From positions 186,001 to 250,000 of the forward strand of contig NZ_WNZW01000002.1 in the NCBI RefSeq assembly GCF_009725165.1: 64,000 nt of DNA, written 5' to 3'. The position numbers and the translations under genes are program-made. Position 1 is the first letter of the stretch. Each line of letters opens with the position of its first letter. Below, one piece after another: positions 20,319 through 30,215 of the stretch. The notes beneath the pieces are model-generated. The model was not told where the DNA came from. It did no database searches and saw only the letters and a list, made by a program, of their open reading frames with translations. This DNA is from Paenibacillus woosongensis. Its GTDB lineage: Bacteria; Bacillota; Bacilli; Paenibacillales; Paenibacillaceae.

Positions 20319-22580
20319 TTACATCGAACCATGGAAGGTGCGGTTGATGACATCAAGCTGTTGTTCGCGAGTCAGCTTGATGAAATTAACGGCATAACCG
20401 GATACGCGAATCGTCAGCTGCGGATAATTCTCAGGGTGCTCCATCGCATCCATCAATTGTTCGCGGTCAAAGACGTTGACGTTCAGGTGATGGGCTTTGC
20501 TGCCGAAGTAGCCGTCCATCATGGCTACCAGGTTGTTCTTGCGGATTTCCGGTTCTTTGCCGAGCGCTTTTGGCACAATCGAGAATGTGTTGGAAATACC
20601 GTCAAGGCTGTGCTCGTAAGGCAGCTTGGCGACAGAGCTCAGGGATGCCAGCGCACCTTTCTTGTCGCGGCCGTGCATCGGGTTAGCCCCTGGCGCGAAC
20701 GGTTCGCCTGCTTTACGTCCATCTGGCGTTGTACCCGTCTTCTTACCATATACCACGTTGGAGGTAATCGTCAAAACGGATTGTGTCGGCATTGCATTAC
20801 GATATGTTTTGTGCTTGCGAATCATCTCCATAAAGCTCTCTACGAGTTCAACGGCAATTTGGTCAACCTTGTCGTCGTTGTTGCCGTAGCAAGGGAAGTC
20901 TCCTTCAATTTCAAAATCTACGGCGATGCCGTTTTCGTTGCGGATCGGTTTGACTTTCGCGTATTTAATAGCACTAAGCGAATCGGCCGCTACGGACAGG
21001 CCGGCGATGCCGCAAGCCATTGTGCGTAGAATGTCGCGGTCATGCAGGGCCATTTCAATCCGCTCGTAGCAGTATTTATCGTGCATATAGTGAATGACAT
21101 TCAATGTATTTACATACAATTTAGCAAGCCATTCCATCATCGGCTTGAAGCGTTTCATCACTTCATCGTAATCGAGATACTCGGACGTGATGGCCGGGAA
21201 TTCAGGAGCAACCTGAGCACCGGATTTCTCGTCCTTACCGCCGTTGATCGCATACAGCAGCGCTTTGGCCAGATTCGCGCGAGCGCCGAAGAATTGCATT
21301 TGTTTCCCGATTTCCATTGCGGATACACAGCAAGCGATACCGTAGTCGTCGCCATAGATCGGACGCATCAAATCGTCGTTTTCATATTGAATCGAGCTCG
21401 TCTCGATAGATACTTTGGCGCAGTATTTCTTAAACGCCTCCGGCAATTGCTCAGACCAGAGCACTGTCAGGTTAGGCTCAGGCGCAGGTCCCAGGTTATA
21501 CAGCGTGTGCAGAAAACGGAAGCTGTTCTTGGTTACGCGGGTAGCACCTTGTACCGTCATCCCGCCGATCGATTCGGTTACCCAAGTAGGGTCTCCGCTG
21601 AACAGGTCGTTGTATTCCGGCGTACGGAGGAATTTCACAATACGCAGCTTCATGACGAAATGGTCTACCAGCTCTTGCGCTTCAACTTCTGTAATCGTGC
21701 CTTCGGCCAGGTCACGCTCGATGTAGGCATCGAGGAAGGATGATACGCGTCCAAGGGACATCGCCGCGCCGTCCTGCTCCTTAACAGCAGCCAGATATGC
21801 GAAATAGAGCCATTGGAATGCTTCTTTTGCGGTCGTCGCAGGTCTGGAAATATCGAAGCCGTGCATTTCACCCAGCTGTTTCAATTCGCCAAGTGCGCGG
21901 ATTTGCTCGGACAGCTCTTCACGCAGGCGGATCACGTCCTCGTCGATCACATCGACTTCAAGACTTTTCAGTTCATTTTGTTTTTGTTTGATCAGGAAGT
22001 CTACCCCATAAAGGGCCACCCGGCGATAGTCGCCAATGATCCGGCCGCGTCCGTAAGCATCTGGCAGGCCTGTAATAATACCAGCTTTGCGGGCCGCTCT
22101 CATCTCCGTAGTATATGCATCGAAAACGCCTTGGTTATGCGTCTTGCGAATCGTCGTAAACATTTCAATAATGCTTTCCGGCAAATCAAATCCATAGGCT
22201 TTGCAGGAATTGAAAACCATGTTAATGCCGCCGAATGGATGGATCGTACGTTGGAACGGAGCGCTGCCCTGCACGCCGACGATTTGTTCCTTCTCCTTAT
22301 CCAAGTAGCCTGGAGCATGAGATACAATCGTAGATGGCGTGTTCACGTCAACATCGAGTACCCCTCCAGCTTCCCGCTCTTTCTTGGTTAGATCGGAAAC
22401 GATGTCCCACAGGGCAACCGTGTTGTCCGTAGGTCCCGCCAAGAAAGCTTCGTCACCGTGATAGGGGGCAATGTTATGGTCGATAAAATCGCGAACATTG
22501 ACTTCCTTCATCCATTTCCCTTTTTTAAAACCTCTCCATGCGGACTGTACTTCTTGTACTTCTCTTTCAATCACCGACAT
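20319..22580 (-). CDS. pflB: Formate C-acetyltransferase (pyruvate formate-lyase)
   Basis: It cleaves pyruvate with CoA to acetyl-CoA and formate during fermentation. The 753-residue protein has the catalytic Cys-Cys pair ([10 protein letters not shown]) and the C-terminal glycyl-radical loop (RVSGYAVNF), which PflA activates. I place the start at ATG 22580 (MSVIERE) because GGAGGG lies 7 nt upstream; the ATG five codons earlier overlaps that ribosome site. Product acetyl-CoA can be reduced by AdhE, encoded next door, and formate would need export; the FocA/NirC-family gene at 31795 sits with nirBD rather than here. Confidence 0.97.
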   Translation of the reverse strand: MSVIEREVQEVQSAWRGFKKGKWMKEVNVRDFIDHNIAPYHGDEAFLAGPTDNTVALWDIVSDLTKKEREAGGVLDVDVNTPSTIVSHAPGYLDKEKEQIVGVQGSAPFQRTIHPFGGINMVFNSCKAYGFDLPESIIEMFTTIRKTHNQGVFDAYTTEMRAARKAGIITGLPDAYGRGRIIGDYRRVALYGVDFLIKQKQNELKSLEVDVIDEDVIRLREELSEQIRALGELKQLGEMHGFDISRPATTAKEAFQWLYFAYLAAVKEQDGAAMSLGRVSSFLDAYIERDLAEGTITEVEAQELVDHFVMKLRIVKFLRTPEYNDLFSGDPTWVTESIGGMTVQGATRVTKNSFRFLHTLYNLGPAPEPNLTVLWSEQLPEAFKKYCAKVSIETSSIQYENDDLMRPIYGDDYGIACCVSAMEIGKQMQFFGARANLAKALLYAINGGKDEKSGAQVAPEFPAITSEYLDYDEVMKRFKPMMEWLAKLYVNTLNVIHYMHDKYCYERIEMALHDRDILRTMACGIAGLSVAADSLSAIKYAKVKPIRNENGIAVDFEIEGDFPCYGNNDDKVDQIAVELVESFMEMIRKHKTYRNAMPTQSVLTITSNVVYGKKTGTTPDGRKAGEPFAPGANPMHGRDKKGALASLSSVAKLPYEHSLDGISNTFSIVPKALGKEPEIRKNNLVAMMDGYFGSKAHHLNVNVFDREQLMDAMEHPENYPQLTIRVSGYAVNFIKLTREQQLDVINRTFHGSM

Positions 22581-22652
22581 CTGTATTCCCTCCATTTATA
22601 TAGTGTATGCGGGGTTGAAGGCTGCATCCCGCACCCTTGGATCCCTAAAATT

Positions 22653-22668
22653 TGTGATAATTTTCACA
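22653..22668 (-). promoter_or_regulatory. Perfect Fnr box upstream of pflB (also Rex-like)
   Basis: TGTGA-TAATTT-TCACA matches the Fnr palindrome exactly. Extended by one or two bases it also fits the Rex consensus TTGTGAA-N4-TTCACAA at 13 of 14 positions. Confidence 0.85.
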
Positions 22669-22776
22669 ATTCAGACACTGATAAGCCCATTTTTACCATT
22701 TATACGAATCCATTCAACTCATCAACGTATGAGGGATCTTTATACTGCTATGATATACCAGATCGGACAAAAGGAT

Positions 22777-22813
22777 TGTGACAAATATCACATTTCGAGT
22801 GATATTTGTCACT
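22777..22813. promoter_or_regulatory. Two Fnr-type boxes forming a perfect 14-bp inverted repeat
   Basis: Box one is TGTGA-CAAATA-TCACA (22777-22792). Box two is AGTGA-TATTTG-TCACT (22798-22813). Their inner 14 bases (22778-22791 and 22799-22812) are exact reverse complements, 7 nt apart, so they could be tandem Fnr sites, a hairpin after adhE, or both. Confidence 0.7.
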
Positions 22814-22865
22814 ATTTATTGAACAGCTTATATTCTAATTATTTAAATTTTAGGCAGCCCGGATT

Positions 22866-25481
22866 TTACTCCTCAAAGCGTCCGTAGAATGCGTCGCGGT
22901 ATACTTCCGCAAGCTCGCTCACTAGCGGCAGCTTCGGATTCGCCGTCGTACACTGATCCTCGAAAGCACGGTCAGCCAAGTAATCCACACGCGCTTCGAA
23001 ATCCTTCGCATCGAAGCCGAGTTCCTGGAAGCTCGCCGGAATGCCAAGCTTCTTGTTCAGCTCGCGGATCGCGTTGATGAGGCTCTTGACGCCTTCTTCC
23101 GTCGTACGGGCAGGCAGTCCTAGGATGCGGGCGATTTCCGCATAGCGCTCGTCAGCCACGAAGTGTTTGTATTTAGGCCATGCTGCGAATTTCGTAGGCT
23201 TTTTCGCGTTGTAGCGAATCACGTGCGGCATCAGAATCGCGTTGGTACGGCCATGTGCGGTATGGTATTGACCGCCCCATTTATGCGCCAGGCTGTGGTT
23301 GATTCCCAGGAACGCATTGGCAAAGGCCATACCTGCCAGCGTCGAAGCATTATGCATTTTCTCGCGGGCCAGCTTGTCGCCAGTTAGCGCCGATTGCTCC
23401 AGGTACTGGAATACGAGCTGGATGGCTTTGATAGCAAGACCGTCCGTATAATCATTCGCCATGACCGATACGTAAGCTTCAATCGCATGCGTCAGAACGT
23501 CCATGCCCGTGTCGGCTACAGCCACTTTCGGCAAGCTGTATACGAATTCAGGGTCGATAATTGCCACGTCTGGGGTCAGTTCGTAATCGGCAAGCGGATA
23601 TTTCGTATTGCCGTTGATTTTATCCGTAATAACTGCGAACGAAGTCACTTCCGAACCTGTACCCGAAGTTGTAGGAATCGCTACGAATTTAGCTTTTTGG
23701 CCGAGACGCGGGTATTTGTAGATCCGTTTGCGGATATCCATGAATTTTTGCTTCAGGTTATGGAAGTCGGTATCCGGATATTCATAGAACAACCACATTC
23801 CTTTTGCAGCGTCCATCGGCGAACCGCCGCCTAGTGCGATGATGCAGTCCGGCTGGAATTTAGCCATCAGCTCGGTTCCCCGTTCCACCGTCGTTGTCGA
23901 AGGATCCGGCTCAACATCCGAGAACACTTCGATGGCAACTGGAGTTTGGCGCTGGCGCAAATAATGCTCGACTCTTTCTACATATCCGAGTTTGACCATC
24001 ATCGGGTCGGTTACGATCAGCACACGGCTGATGTCCGGCATTTTGGCCAGATATTGCGTCGAATTTTTCTCGAAATAGATTTTGCTTGGAACCTTGAACC
24101 ACTGCATATTCACGGTACGACGATTCACCCTTTTCACATTGATCAAATTGACAGCCGTAACGTTCGACGAAGTCGAGTTGCGTCCGTAAGATCCGCAGCC
24201 CAGTGTAAGCGACGGCAGGTTCGTATTATAGATGTCCCCGATCCCGCCCTGCGAAGACGGCTGGTTGACCAGAATCCGGCAGGTTGGCATGCGGTCCGAA
24301 AATTTTTGTATGATGTCTTCATTGTTCGAATGGATAACCGACGAGTGCCCCATTCCTCCAAATTGCACAACTTCCAGCGCACGATCGATGCCTTGCTCCG
24401 CTGTTTTGACTTTGTAGCAGGCGAGCACAGGGCTCAATTTCTCGGCAGACAACGGGAATTTAGGGCCTACGCCTTCGATTTCAGCGACCAGGATTTTTGT
24501 TCCCGCAGGCACTTCAATGCCGCACAGTTCGGCGATCTTCGTAGCAGGCTGACCCACAATCGTCGGGTTCACTGCGCATTTATCTGCAATGATCGCGCCG
24601 GCCGTTAATTTGGCAGCTTCCTCTTTGTTAACGAAATAGCAGCCGTTCGCAATCATTTTTTTCTTCACTTGGTCAAAGATCGGTTCTTCGATAATGACCG
24701 CTTGCTCGGAAGCACAGATCATGCCGTTGTCAAAGGTCTTGGATAAAATAAGGTCGTTGACCGCTTGATCCAGATCAGCGCTTTTCTCAATGAAGCAAGG
24801 TACGTTGCCAGGACCGACGCCCAGCGCCGGTTTGCCGCAGCTGTACGCCGCTTTAACCATCGCGGATCCGCCGGTAGCCAGAATGCAAGCTACGTCAGGG
24901 TGATTCATCAACGCATTCGTACGGTCCATGGACGGATCTTCGATCCATTGGATACAGTCCGCTGGCGCGCCATGTTTGACCGCAGCTTCCAGTAAAATTT
25001 TCGCGGCTTCTGCGCTGCAGCGCTGTGCGGATGGATGGAATCCGAAAATGATCGGGTTGCGGGTCTTGATCGCGATCATGGCTTTGAAAATCGTCGTGGA
25101 TGTCGGGTTGGTCACAGGGGTAATCCCCATAATAATGCCAACGGGCTCGGCGATTTTCTGGAAGCTGTCATAAGGGTTATCTTCGATGACGCCAACTGTC
25201 TTGTCGTACTTGATGCTGTTGTGGATGTACTCTGTCGCGAACATATTCTTGATGATCTTGTCTTCATATACCCCGCGGCCAGTTTCCTCCACAGCCATCT
25301 TCGCTAAATACATGTGCTTGTCGAGGCCGGCAAGCGCCATCGCCTGAACGATCTTGTCAATTTGCTCTTGATCCAATTCCATAAACGCTTCGGTCGCCTT
25401 TTTCGCTTTGTCGATCAGGGATTGGATGTAATCCTCTGCGGTAGGCTGCTGCTTCGTGGTCACATTGTTCTTTACGGCCAT
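22866..25481 (-). CDS. adhE: Bifunctional acetaldehyde-CoA/alcohol dehydrogenase
   Basis: It reduces acetyl-CoA to acetaldehyde and then ethanol, reoxidising two NADH during fermentation. The N-terminal half is an aldehyde-dehydrogenase fold with the catalytic Cys in [10 protein letters not shown]. The C-terminal half is an iron-dependent alcohol dehydrogenase with the NAD segment [11 protein letters not shown] and iron-binding histidines in HAIEAY and [12 protein letters not shown]. The total of 871 residues is normal for AdhE. The start is at ATG 25481, 9 nt after AGGAGG; the in-frame ATG three codons earlier abuts that site. Two Fnr/Rex-type palindromes lie in the promoter region. Confidence 0.97.
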   Translation of the reverse strand: MAVKNNVTTKQQPTAEDYIQSLIDKAKKATEAFMELDQEQIDKIVQAMALAGLDKHMYLAKMAVEETGRGVYEDKIIKNMFATEYIHNSIKYDKTVGVIEDNPYDSFQKIAEPVGIIMGITPVTNPTSTTIFKAMIAIKTRNPIIFGFHPSAQRCSAEAAKILLEAAVKHGAPADCIQWIEDPSMDRTNALMNHPDVACILATGGSAMVKAAYSCGKPALGVGPGNVPCFIEKSADLDQAVNDLILSKTFDNGMICASEQAVIIEEPIFDQVKKKMIANGCYFVNKEEAAKLTAGAIIADKCAVNPTIVGQPATKIAELCGIEVPAGTKILVAEIEGVGPKFPLSAEKLSPVLACYKVKTAEQGIDRALEVVQFGGMGHSSVIHSNNEDIIQKFSDRMPTCRILVNQPSSQGGIGDIYNTNLPSLTLGCGSYGRNSTSSNVTAVNLINVKRVNRRTVNMQWFKVPSKIYFEKNSTQYLAKMPDISRVLIVTDPMMVKLGYVERVEHYLRQRQTPVAIEVFSDVEPDPSTTTVERGTELMAKFQPDCIIALGGGSPMDAAKGMWLFYEYPDTDFHNLKQKFMDIRKRIYKYPRLGQKAKFVAIPTTSGTGSEVTSFAVITDKINGNTKYPLADYELTPDVAIIDPEFVYSLPKVAVADTGMDVLTHAIEAYVSVMANDYTDGLAIKAIQLVFQYLEQSALTGDKLAREKMHNASTLAGMAFANAFLGINHSLAHKWGGQYHTAHGRTNAILMPHVIRYNAKKPTKFAAWPKYKHFVADERYAEIARILGLPARTTEEGVKSLINAIRELNKKLGIPASFQELGFDAKDFEARVDYLADRAFEDQCTTANPKLPLVSELAEVYRDAFYGRFEE

Positions 25482-25545
25482 TTCTCTCATCCTCCTAATT
25501 TCATATGGACCAACCAGGGAAGTCTCTCTAGGGTGCGCTGCATAT

Positions 25546-25561
25546 TGTGAATATTTTCACT
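25546..25561 (-). promoter_or_regulatory. Fnr/Rex-type box proximal to adhE
   Basis: TGTGA-ATATTT-TCACT differs at one position from the Fnr palindrome. As TTGTGAA-TATT-TTCACTT it matches the Rex consensus at 13 of 14 positions. It lies about 65 nt before the start codon, where bound protein would probably block the promoter. Confidence 0.75.
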
Positions 25562-25635
25562 TTCTGGCTTATCCATCGGAAGCTTTAGCTTCTCTTTTGT
25601 TACCTTGATCATAACACAGGATTTTTAGTTTGTAT

Positions 25636-25651
25636 AGTGAATATTTTCACA
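25636..25651. promoter_or_regulatory. Fnr/Rex-type box in the adhE-fnr divergent region
   Basis: AGTGA-ATATTT-TCACA has nine of ten Fnr arm positions. The extended form TAGTGAA-TATT-TTCACAA also fits Rex closely. Confidence 0.7.
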
Positions 25652-25775
25652 AACTTTAAAGAAATGAAAACTTTCATCTTTATAGCTTGTTTTTCATGCC
25701 GTACTTTCAACGATGGATTATGAATTTAATTTCATAGACCGCCCTGTTCTGCAATGAGTTTTTAGACGCTTAGAT

Positions 25776-25791
25776 AGTGAAAATAGTCACA
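25776..25791. promoter_or_regulatory. Fnr-type box upstream of fnr
   Basis: AGTGA-AAATAG-TCACA lies about 125 nt before the fnr start codon, suggesting autoregulation. A TATAAT at 25852-25857 without a good -35 is the likely fnr -10. An 18-bp A/T palindrome (25855-25872) follows it. Confidence 0.65.
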
Positions 25792-25914
25792 ATGTTAGAA
25801 TTTAGACACTTTTGAGGCCTTGCAAGCCGCCCCAAAGCTTGAAGTTCGGTATATAATTAATTTAAATTAATTTAAAATTTTCAGAAAAATTTGGAGCATG
25901 AGGGGGATTTAAAA

Positions 25915-26631
25915 ATGACTCAATTCGCAACGGCAACCCCGCCCCGTGGGAATACGAGCTGCTTTACGGAGCAAAACTTCAACCGGCTTCTCGTAACCAT
26001 GAAAGACAAGACGTATCCAGAAGGAACGCATCTGTTCTGGGAAGGAGACTTCTCCGACAAGCTGTTCTTCGTTAAGCGAGGGCGCATTAAATTGACCAAA
26101 TCCACGGACGAAGGCAAGGAGCTTATTCTATATATGTACGGGCGCGGAGACATGGTTGGCCAGGCCGATCCCTTCTTCAGCTCGAAGCACAGCTTTACCG
26201 CCGAAGTCATCGAGGACAGTGAAATCGGCATTATTGAACAAAAAGATCTCGAAATTATGATCTGCCAGCATTGCGACTTTGCCATTGACTTCATGAAATG
26301 GATGGGCATCCATCACCGTCTGACGCAGACCAAGTTCCGTGATTTGATGATGTACGGCAAGCCGGGAGCGCTTTGCTCGACCCTGATCCGTCTCAGCAAT
26401 ACCTATGGCGAGAAGCAAGGCGACAATATTCTAATTAACAAGAAAATTACGCATACAGATCTGTCCAACATGATCGGTGCGACCCGCGAAAGCGTCAACC
26501 GGATGCTCAGCGACTTGCGCAAGAAGGATGCGCTGGAATATGTGAACGGCATGATTCTTATTAAAGACCTTGTCATGCTGCAGGACATTTGCCACTGTGA
26601 GCTATGCCCCAACGAAATATGCCGGATTTAA
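25915..26631 (+). CDS. fnr: Oxygen-sensing global regulator Fnr (Crp/Fnr family)
   Basis: This transcription factor activates anaerobic genes when its [4Fe-4S] cluster is intact. The 238-residue protein has the cyclic-nucleotide-binding fold (about 20-130), the Crp-type helix-turn-helix (HTDLSNMIGATRESVNRML) and a C-terminal cysteine cluster CHCELCPNEIC, the Bacillus-type arrangement in which C-terminal rather than N-terminal cysteines ligate the cluster. I place the start at ATG 25915 behind AGGGGG; the TTG eight codons upstream lacks a ribosome site. It is divergent from adhE and is the obvious candidate for binding the boxes at pflB, adhE, nirB and hmp. A terminator follows. Confidence 0.93.
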   Translation: MTQFATATPPRGNTSCFTEQNFNRLLVTMKDKTYPEGTHLFWEGDFSDKLFFVKRGRIKLTKSTDEGKELILYMYGRGDMVGQADPFFSSKHSFTAEVIEDSEIGIIEQKDLEIMICQHCDFAIDFMKWMGIHHRLTQTKFRDLMMYGKPGALCSTLIRLSNTYGEKQGDNILINKKITHTDLSNMIGATRESVNRMLSDLRKKDALEYVNGMILIKDLVMLQDICHCELCPNEICRI

Positions 26632-26649
26632 TGATGCTAAGACGCAAGG

Positions 26650-26686
26650 AAGCAACCTCATCTCGGGCCGGGAGGAGGTTGCTTTT
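26650..26686 (+). terminator. Terminator of fnr
   Basis: AAGCAACCTC and GAGGTTGCTT form a 10-bp perfect stem followed by T residues, just after the fnr stop codon. It may also serve the opposing regulator gene. Confidence 0.85.
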
Positions 26687-26715
26687 CATTTTGCCGCAAG
26701 CTGTTCCTGCGAAAC

Positions 26716-28359
26716 TTATATTTGCTGCTTGTTGGAATCCGCACCCGCCTTCTCCGGCTCAATGCCGCTTCCTCGCTCCTCTTCCTGTTCCCGGTACTCC
26801 GTCGGAGTTACGCCGGTATAGCGCTGGAATACCTTGGAGAAATAACGCCTGTCGCTATAGCCGACAAGGACGCCGATTTCGGTTACGCTGCGGGAAGTCA
26901 ACCTTAGCATCGTCTTGGCAAGCTCCATGCGCTGTTTTCGCAAATGTTCAACGAACGTCTCCCCGTAATGGTTCTTAAACAGATGACTGAAATAGCTAGA
27001 ACTGATATTCAGGTGACTCGCAATATCGTCGACCCCAATGTCCGTACTCAAATTGCGCTGAATATATTCTCCGGCCGAAATCATCAGCAGCTCGCTGGAT
27101 TTCTTATTGATCTCAAGCTCCCTGATGTGGTTCTCCAGCTCCGAGATCACGTTCAGTAAATCCTTCACGTTCTGACTGTGCTGCAAATGCTGCCACATCT
27201 TCCCCTCTTCCCGGGAGTTCATAAAATCAAGCTCGCGCATTTCCCGGAGCAGATGAATAATGCTATATTGCAAAAATTTCTCGATTCCCAGCGCCGAACG
27301 CTCGGAAATATGCGGCAAATTGGCCTTCAACTGCCCAAGCCCCTGCTCGACCTTCGATTTGTCGTACATTTTCAGACCTGAAGTGATTTCCTCAACAATC
27401 TGCCACTCTGACACCGCAGCCGCATCGCGCGCCAGCGCGTCCTCCGTCATAGGGAGCAGCTGTTCATGGCCCGCTTGCAGCATCAAGCCGCGCTGCAGCT
27501 TCATATACGTCTGGGATAGTCCCCCGATCTCCAGGGGCCCCTGCTCCCAAGCCAGACTGACCGTTAGCTTGATATGGTCCTTGACCGCCCGCTGGATTTC
27601 CCGGGCCCACTCCTGCATCTGCGGTGAGCTAGCGGCATTACCCGAACGCTCGAACTCCAGCAGAACGCACCACTCCCCCTGGCGCATTTGGACCACTATA
27701 TAATGAGGCTTCTGGCCCGGAATCGCCTCCTGCAGCACATTGCGCACCGCAAAGTTCCACAGCTTACGCTCCTGCTCCGTCCATGACACGGTACGCTGCG
27801 CATAATCGTCCAAGTCTACCAGGAACAGAGCGTATTGAAGCTCCCTGCCCTGCTCCTCCTCCAAACCCCATCGGGGCACGTCAGCCGCAAAGCCCATCAG
27901 CACGTCGAACATCATTTTCTCGTTCGCGAGTCCGATCATCCTTTGCAGCTGCCGTTCCGCACAGCGCTTCTCCGACCGGCGCGAGCGGACTTCATCCGCA
28001 AGCTTGCCAATCGCCGCTTCCAGCTCCGTATAATTGATCGGCTTCAAAATATAGTCCTTTACTCCGTGCTGCAGCGCAAGCCGGGCATATTCGAACTCCT
28101 GATACCCGGTCAGCATAATAACCTCAGTCTCATAGCCGAGTCTGCGGATCTCCCGGAGAAATTCCAGGCCGTCCATCAGCGGCATCCGGATATCGCACAG
28201 AATGATGTCCGGCTCGAATTCCATGACCAGCTCCAGCCCCTTGACGCCGTTGCGGGCCGTCCCGACAAGCTCGATCTGCATTTCCTTCCAAGGAATCGCA
28301 TTCTTTAAATGATTGAGTATAAGAGGCTCGTCATCAATGAGCAGCGCCTTGATATCCAC
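26716..28359 (-). CDS. YesN-type AraC-family response regulator
   Basis: This is a 547-residue transcription factor of a two-component system. The receiver (about 1-120) has the acidic pair (DDEP), the phosphoacceptor Asp in ILCDIRMPLMDG, the Thr switch (MLTGY) and Lys (ILKPI). A long linker (about 130-430) and a C-terminal double AraC helix-turn-helix (about 435-530, DIASHLNISSSYFSHLF) follow. It sits 41 nt after two sugar permease genes, so it probably activates that operon. No histidine kinase is adjacent, which is unusual for this class. The kinase at 16136-17950, next to the paralogous binding protein, is the best partner. Confidence 0.92.
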   Translation of the reverse strand: MDIKALLIDDEPLILNHLKNAIPWKEMQIELVGTARNGVKGLELVMEFEPDIILCDIRMPLMDGLEFLREIRRLGYETEVIMLTGYQEFEYARLALQHGVKDYILKPINYTELEAAIGKLADEVRSRRSEKRCAERQLQRMIGLANEKMMFDVLMGFAADVPRWGLEEEQGRELQYALFLVDLDDYAQRTVSWTEQERKLWNFAVRNVLQEAIPGQKPHYIVVQMRQGEWCVLLEFERSGNAASSPQMQEWAREIQRAVKDHIKLTVSLAWEQGPLEIGGLSQTYMKLQRGLMLQAGHEQLLPMTEDALARDAAAVSEWQIVEEITSGLKMYDKSKVEQGLGQLKANLPHISERSALGIEKFLQYSIIHLLREMRELDFMNSREEGKMWQHLQHSQNVKDLLNVISELENHIRELEINKKSSELLMISAGEYIQRNLSTDIGVDDIASHLNISSSYFSHLFKNHYGETFVEHLRKQRMELAKTMLRLTSRSVTEIGVLVGYSDRRYFSKVFQRYTGVTPTEYREQEEERGSGIEPEKAGADSNKQQI

Positions 28360-28400
28360 AGAGCATTACCCCATTTCGTCGTTACCGTTCTACTGTTAAT

Positions 28401-29231
28401 CTATCCTTTTACCCCTCCAGCCGTCAAACCTTCAATGATCTTCTCTTGCAGAATGGCATAGATCACCATGACGGGTACGACGCTGTAGACAATTCCGGCC
28501 GACATTTGCGCATAGTTAATGCTGAATGCGTCACGGAAGCCTACCATCCCCACTGGGAGCGTCTTAAGCGAGTCCTCGGAAAGAAAGTAATTGGCAAGCA
28601 AAAATTCATTCCAGTTGCCGAGAAAATTAACGATAAAGACCGTCACAAGCGCCGGAACCGTTAGCGGCATCACCACTCGGGCAAAAATGCCGGGAGATCT
28701 AAGCCCGTCCACGACGGCAGCTTCCTCGATCTCACTGGGCAGCGATTTCATAAAAGCCGTTAAAATGACGACCGAAAACGGGATAGAATTCGCCGCATAG
28801 GGGATGAGCAGCGCCCAGTGCGTATCCAGCAGGTTCGTCGAGCGCATCAAATTATATATTGGCAGCAGCAAAGCATTGCCCGGTATGAGTATGCCTAGAA
28901 TAATGATCTGATACAGCATCGGGCTAAGCTTCGTGAACCGCATCCGGGTAAGCGCGAAGGAGGCCATGGAAGCCATAATGATCGTAGCTACCGCGGCAAT
29001 GACAGCAATGTACAAGCTATTCAGAAAATAAGTGCTGATTTTCGCATTCACCCAGGCTTCCACGTAGTTCGACCACTGGAACTCTTTCGGAAAGCCGAAC
29101 GGATTTTGGGCGATCGCCAGATTGTCGGTCTTCACCGATGAGAACAGCACAAACAAGAATGGATACAATATGACCAGCAAATAAATCATCAACAGGATAT
29201 GAGCCAGGCTGCCCTTGAGTTTTTTTGTCAT
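28401..29231 (-). CDS. Sugar ABC transporter permease, MalG/CarB type
   Basis: This is an inner-membrane permease subunit of a carbohydrate ABC importer (CUT1 family) with about six hydrophobic helices and the EAA loop that contacts the ATPase (LPSEIEEAAVVDG). It starts at ATG 29231, sharing one base with the stop of the other permease, so translation is coupled. No ATPase gene is in the cluster. That is common in CUT1 systems of this group, which use a shared MsmX-type ATPase encoded elsewhere. The substrate is unknown; a paralogous binding-protein locus contains a hexosaminidase. Confidence 0.93.
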   Translation of the reverse strand: MTKKLKGSLAHILLMIYLLVILYPFLFVLFSSVKTDNLAIAQNPFGFPKEFQWSNYVEAWVNAKISTYFLNSLYIAVIAAVATIIMASMASFALTRMRFTKLSPMLYQIIILGILIPGNALLLPIYNLMRSTNLLDTHWALLIPYAANSIPFSVVILTAFMKSLPSEIEEAAVVDGLRSPGIFARVVMPLTVPALVTVFIVNFLGNWNEFLLANYFLSEDSLKTLPVGMVGFRDAFSINYAQMSAGIVYSVVPVMVIYAILQEKIIEGLTAGGVKG

Positions 29232-30115
29232 CAATATTCGATCCTTTCCGTTCTTCTCACTACAAGGACTTGATAAAGCGCAGTAATGATAAGCGTAAAA
29301 ATAAAAATCAAAACCGCGATACTGTTCCCGTATCCGTATTTAAAGCTGGTGATGGAGTGCTTCAGCATATAAGTGGCCATCACCTCGGTAGAGCCGGCCG
29401 GTCCGCCCTTGGTCATAACGATAATGATATCCGCCGCTTTCATGGCTCCGGCGATCGAGAGCATGATGACGACCGACACGATCGGCATGATAAGCGGCAT
29501 CGTGATCCTCATAGCCCGCTGGAAGCCTGTCGCTCCGTCAATCATCGCCGCTTCGTCCAGCTCCTTCGGAATGGATATGATTGCAGCCAGCACCATGACG
29601 ATATAGAACCCTGTCCACTGCCAGGCGTTCGTGATCAGAATGGAGATCATGGCCCAGTTCCGGTCCGACAGCCAATAAACTTTGTCGATGCCGAATAGTC
29701 CCAGCACATTGTTGAACAGCCCGATATCCGGTTCATAAATAAATCCCCACAAAATACCGATCACTGCCGTCGACATGACGGAAGGCATAAACACGGCCGT
29801 TTTATACAGCCCCTTCAGCTTCTTGACGTTTGCGATCAAAAGCGAGAATAAGATAATCAGCGGAACTTGAATAAAAACAGAAAACAAAATAAAGAAACCG
29901 TTATTTCTAACCGACACCCAAAAAGCGTTTTGGCTCATGGACTTCGTATAATTTGCTAACCCGGTGAAGTTATACGTCTTGGCAATCCCGTTCCAATCAG
30001 TGAAGCTGTAAAATGCGGCATTAATTACGGGATAAACAAAAAATAATACGATACCGACAAAGGTCGGGATCAGGAACAACGCATACATCAGCGGACTTCT
30101 CATCGCCTTATTCAT
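29231..30115 (-). CDS. Sugar ABC transporter permease, MalF/UgpA type
   Basis: This is the second membrane subunit of the CUT1 importer, with 294 residues, about six helices and the conserved EAA segment IPKELDEAAMIDGATG. It is translated just before the MalG-type subunit and follows the binding-protein gene by 100 nt. That gap holds a stable hairpin likely to give more binding protein than permease. Confidence 0.93.
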   Translation of the reverse strand: MNKAMRSPLMYALFLIPTFVGIVLFFVYPVINAAFYSFTDWNGIAKTYNFTGLANYTKSMSQNAFWVSVRNNGFFILFSVFIQVPLIILFSLLIANVKKLKGLYKTAVFMPSVMSTAVIGILWGFIYEPDIGLFNNVLGLFGIDKVYWLSDRNWAMISILITNAWQWTGFYIVMVLAAIISIPKELDEAAMIDGATGFQRAMRITMPLIMPIVSVVIMLSIAGAMKAADIIIVMTKGGPAGSTEVMATYMLKHSITSFKYGYGNSIAVLIFIFTLIITALYQVLVVRRTERIEY

Positions 30116-30166
30116 AGAAAACCCTCCAGCTTCTTACTTGGTTGTAACATGGCTGTGCTGTGAAAA

Positions 30167-30197
30167 GGAGCACCACCTGGATTAGCTGGGGTGCTCC
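30167..30197 (-). promoter_or_regulatory. Intercistronic hairpin after the binding-protein gene
   Basis: GGAGCACC and GGTGCTCC with an internal extension form a hairpin between the binding-protein and permease genes. No T-run follows, so it is more likely an mRNA-stabilising or partial attenuation element than a full terminator. Confidence 0.65.
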
Positions 30198-30215
30198 ACA
30201 TGTCAATATAGGCTG

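Noticed and set aside
25855..25872. Perfect 18-bp A/T palindrome downstream of the fnr -10
   Set aside because: A/T palindromes of this kind arise easily in promoter DNA, and it matches no operator I know. It is only noted with the fnr box.
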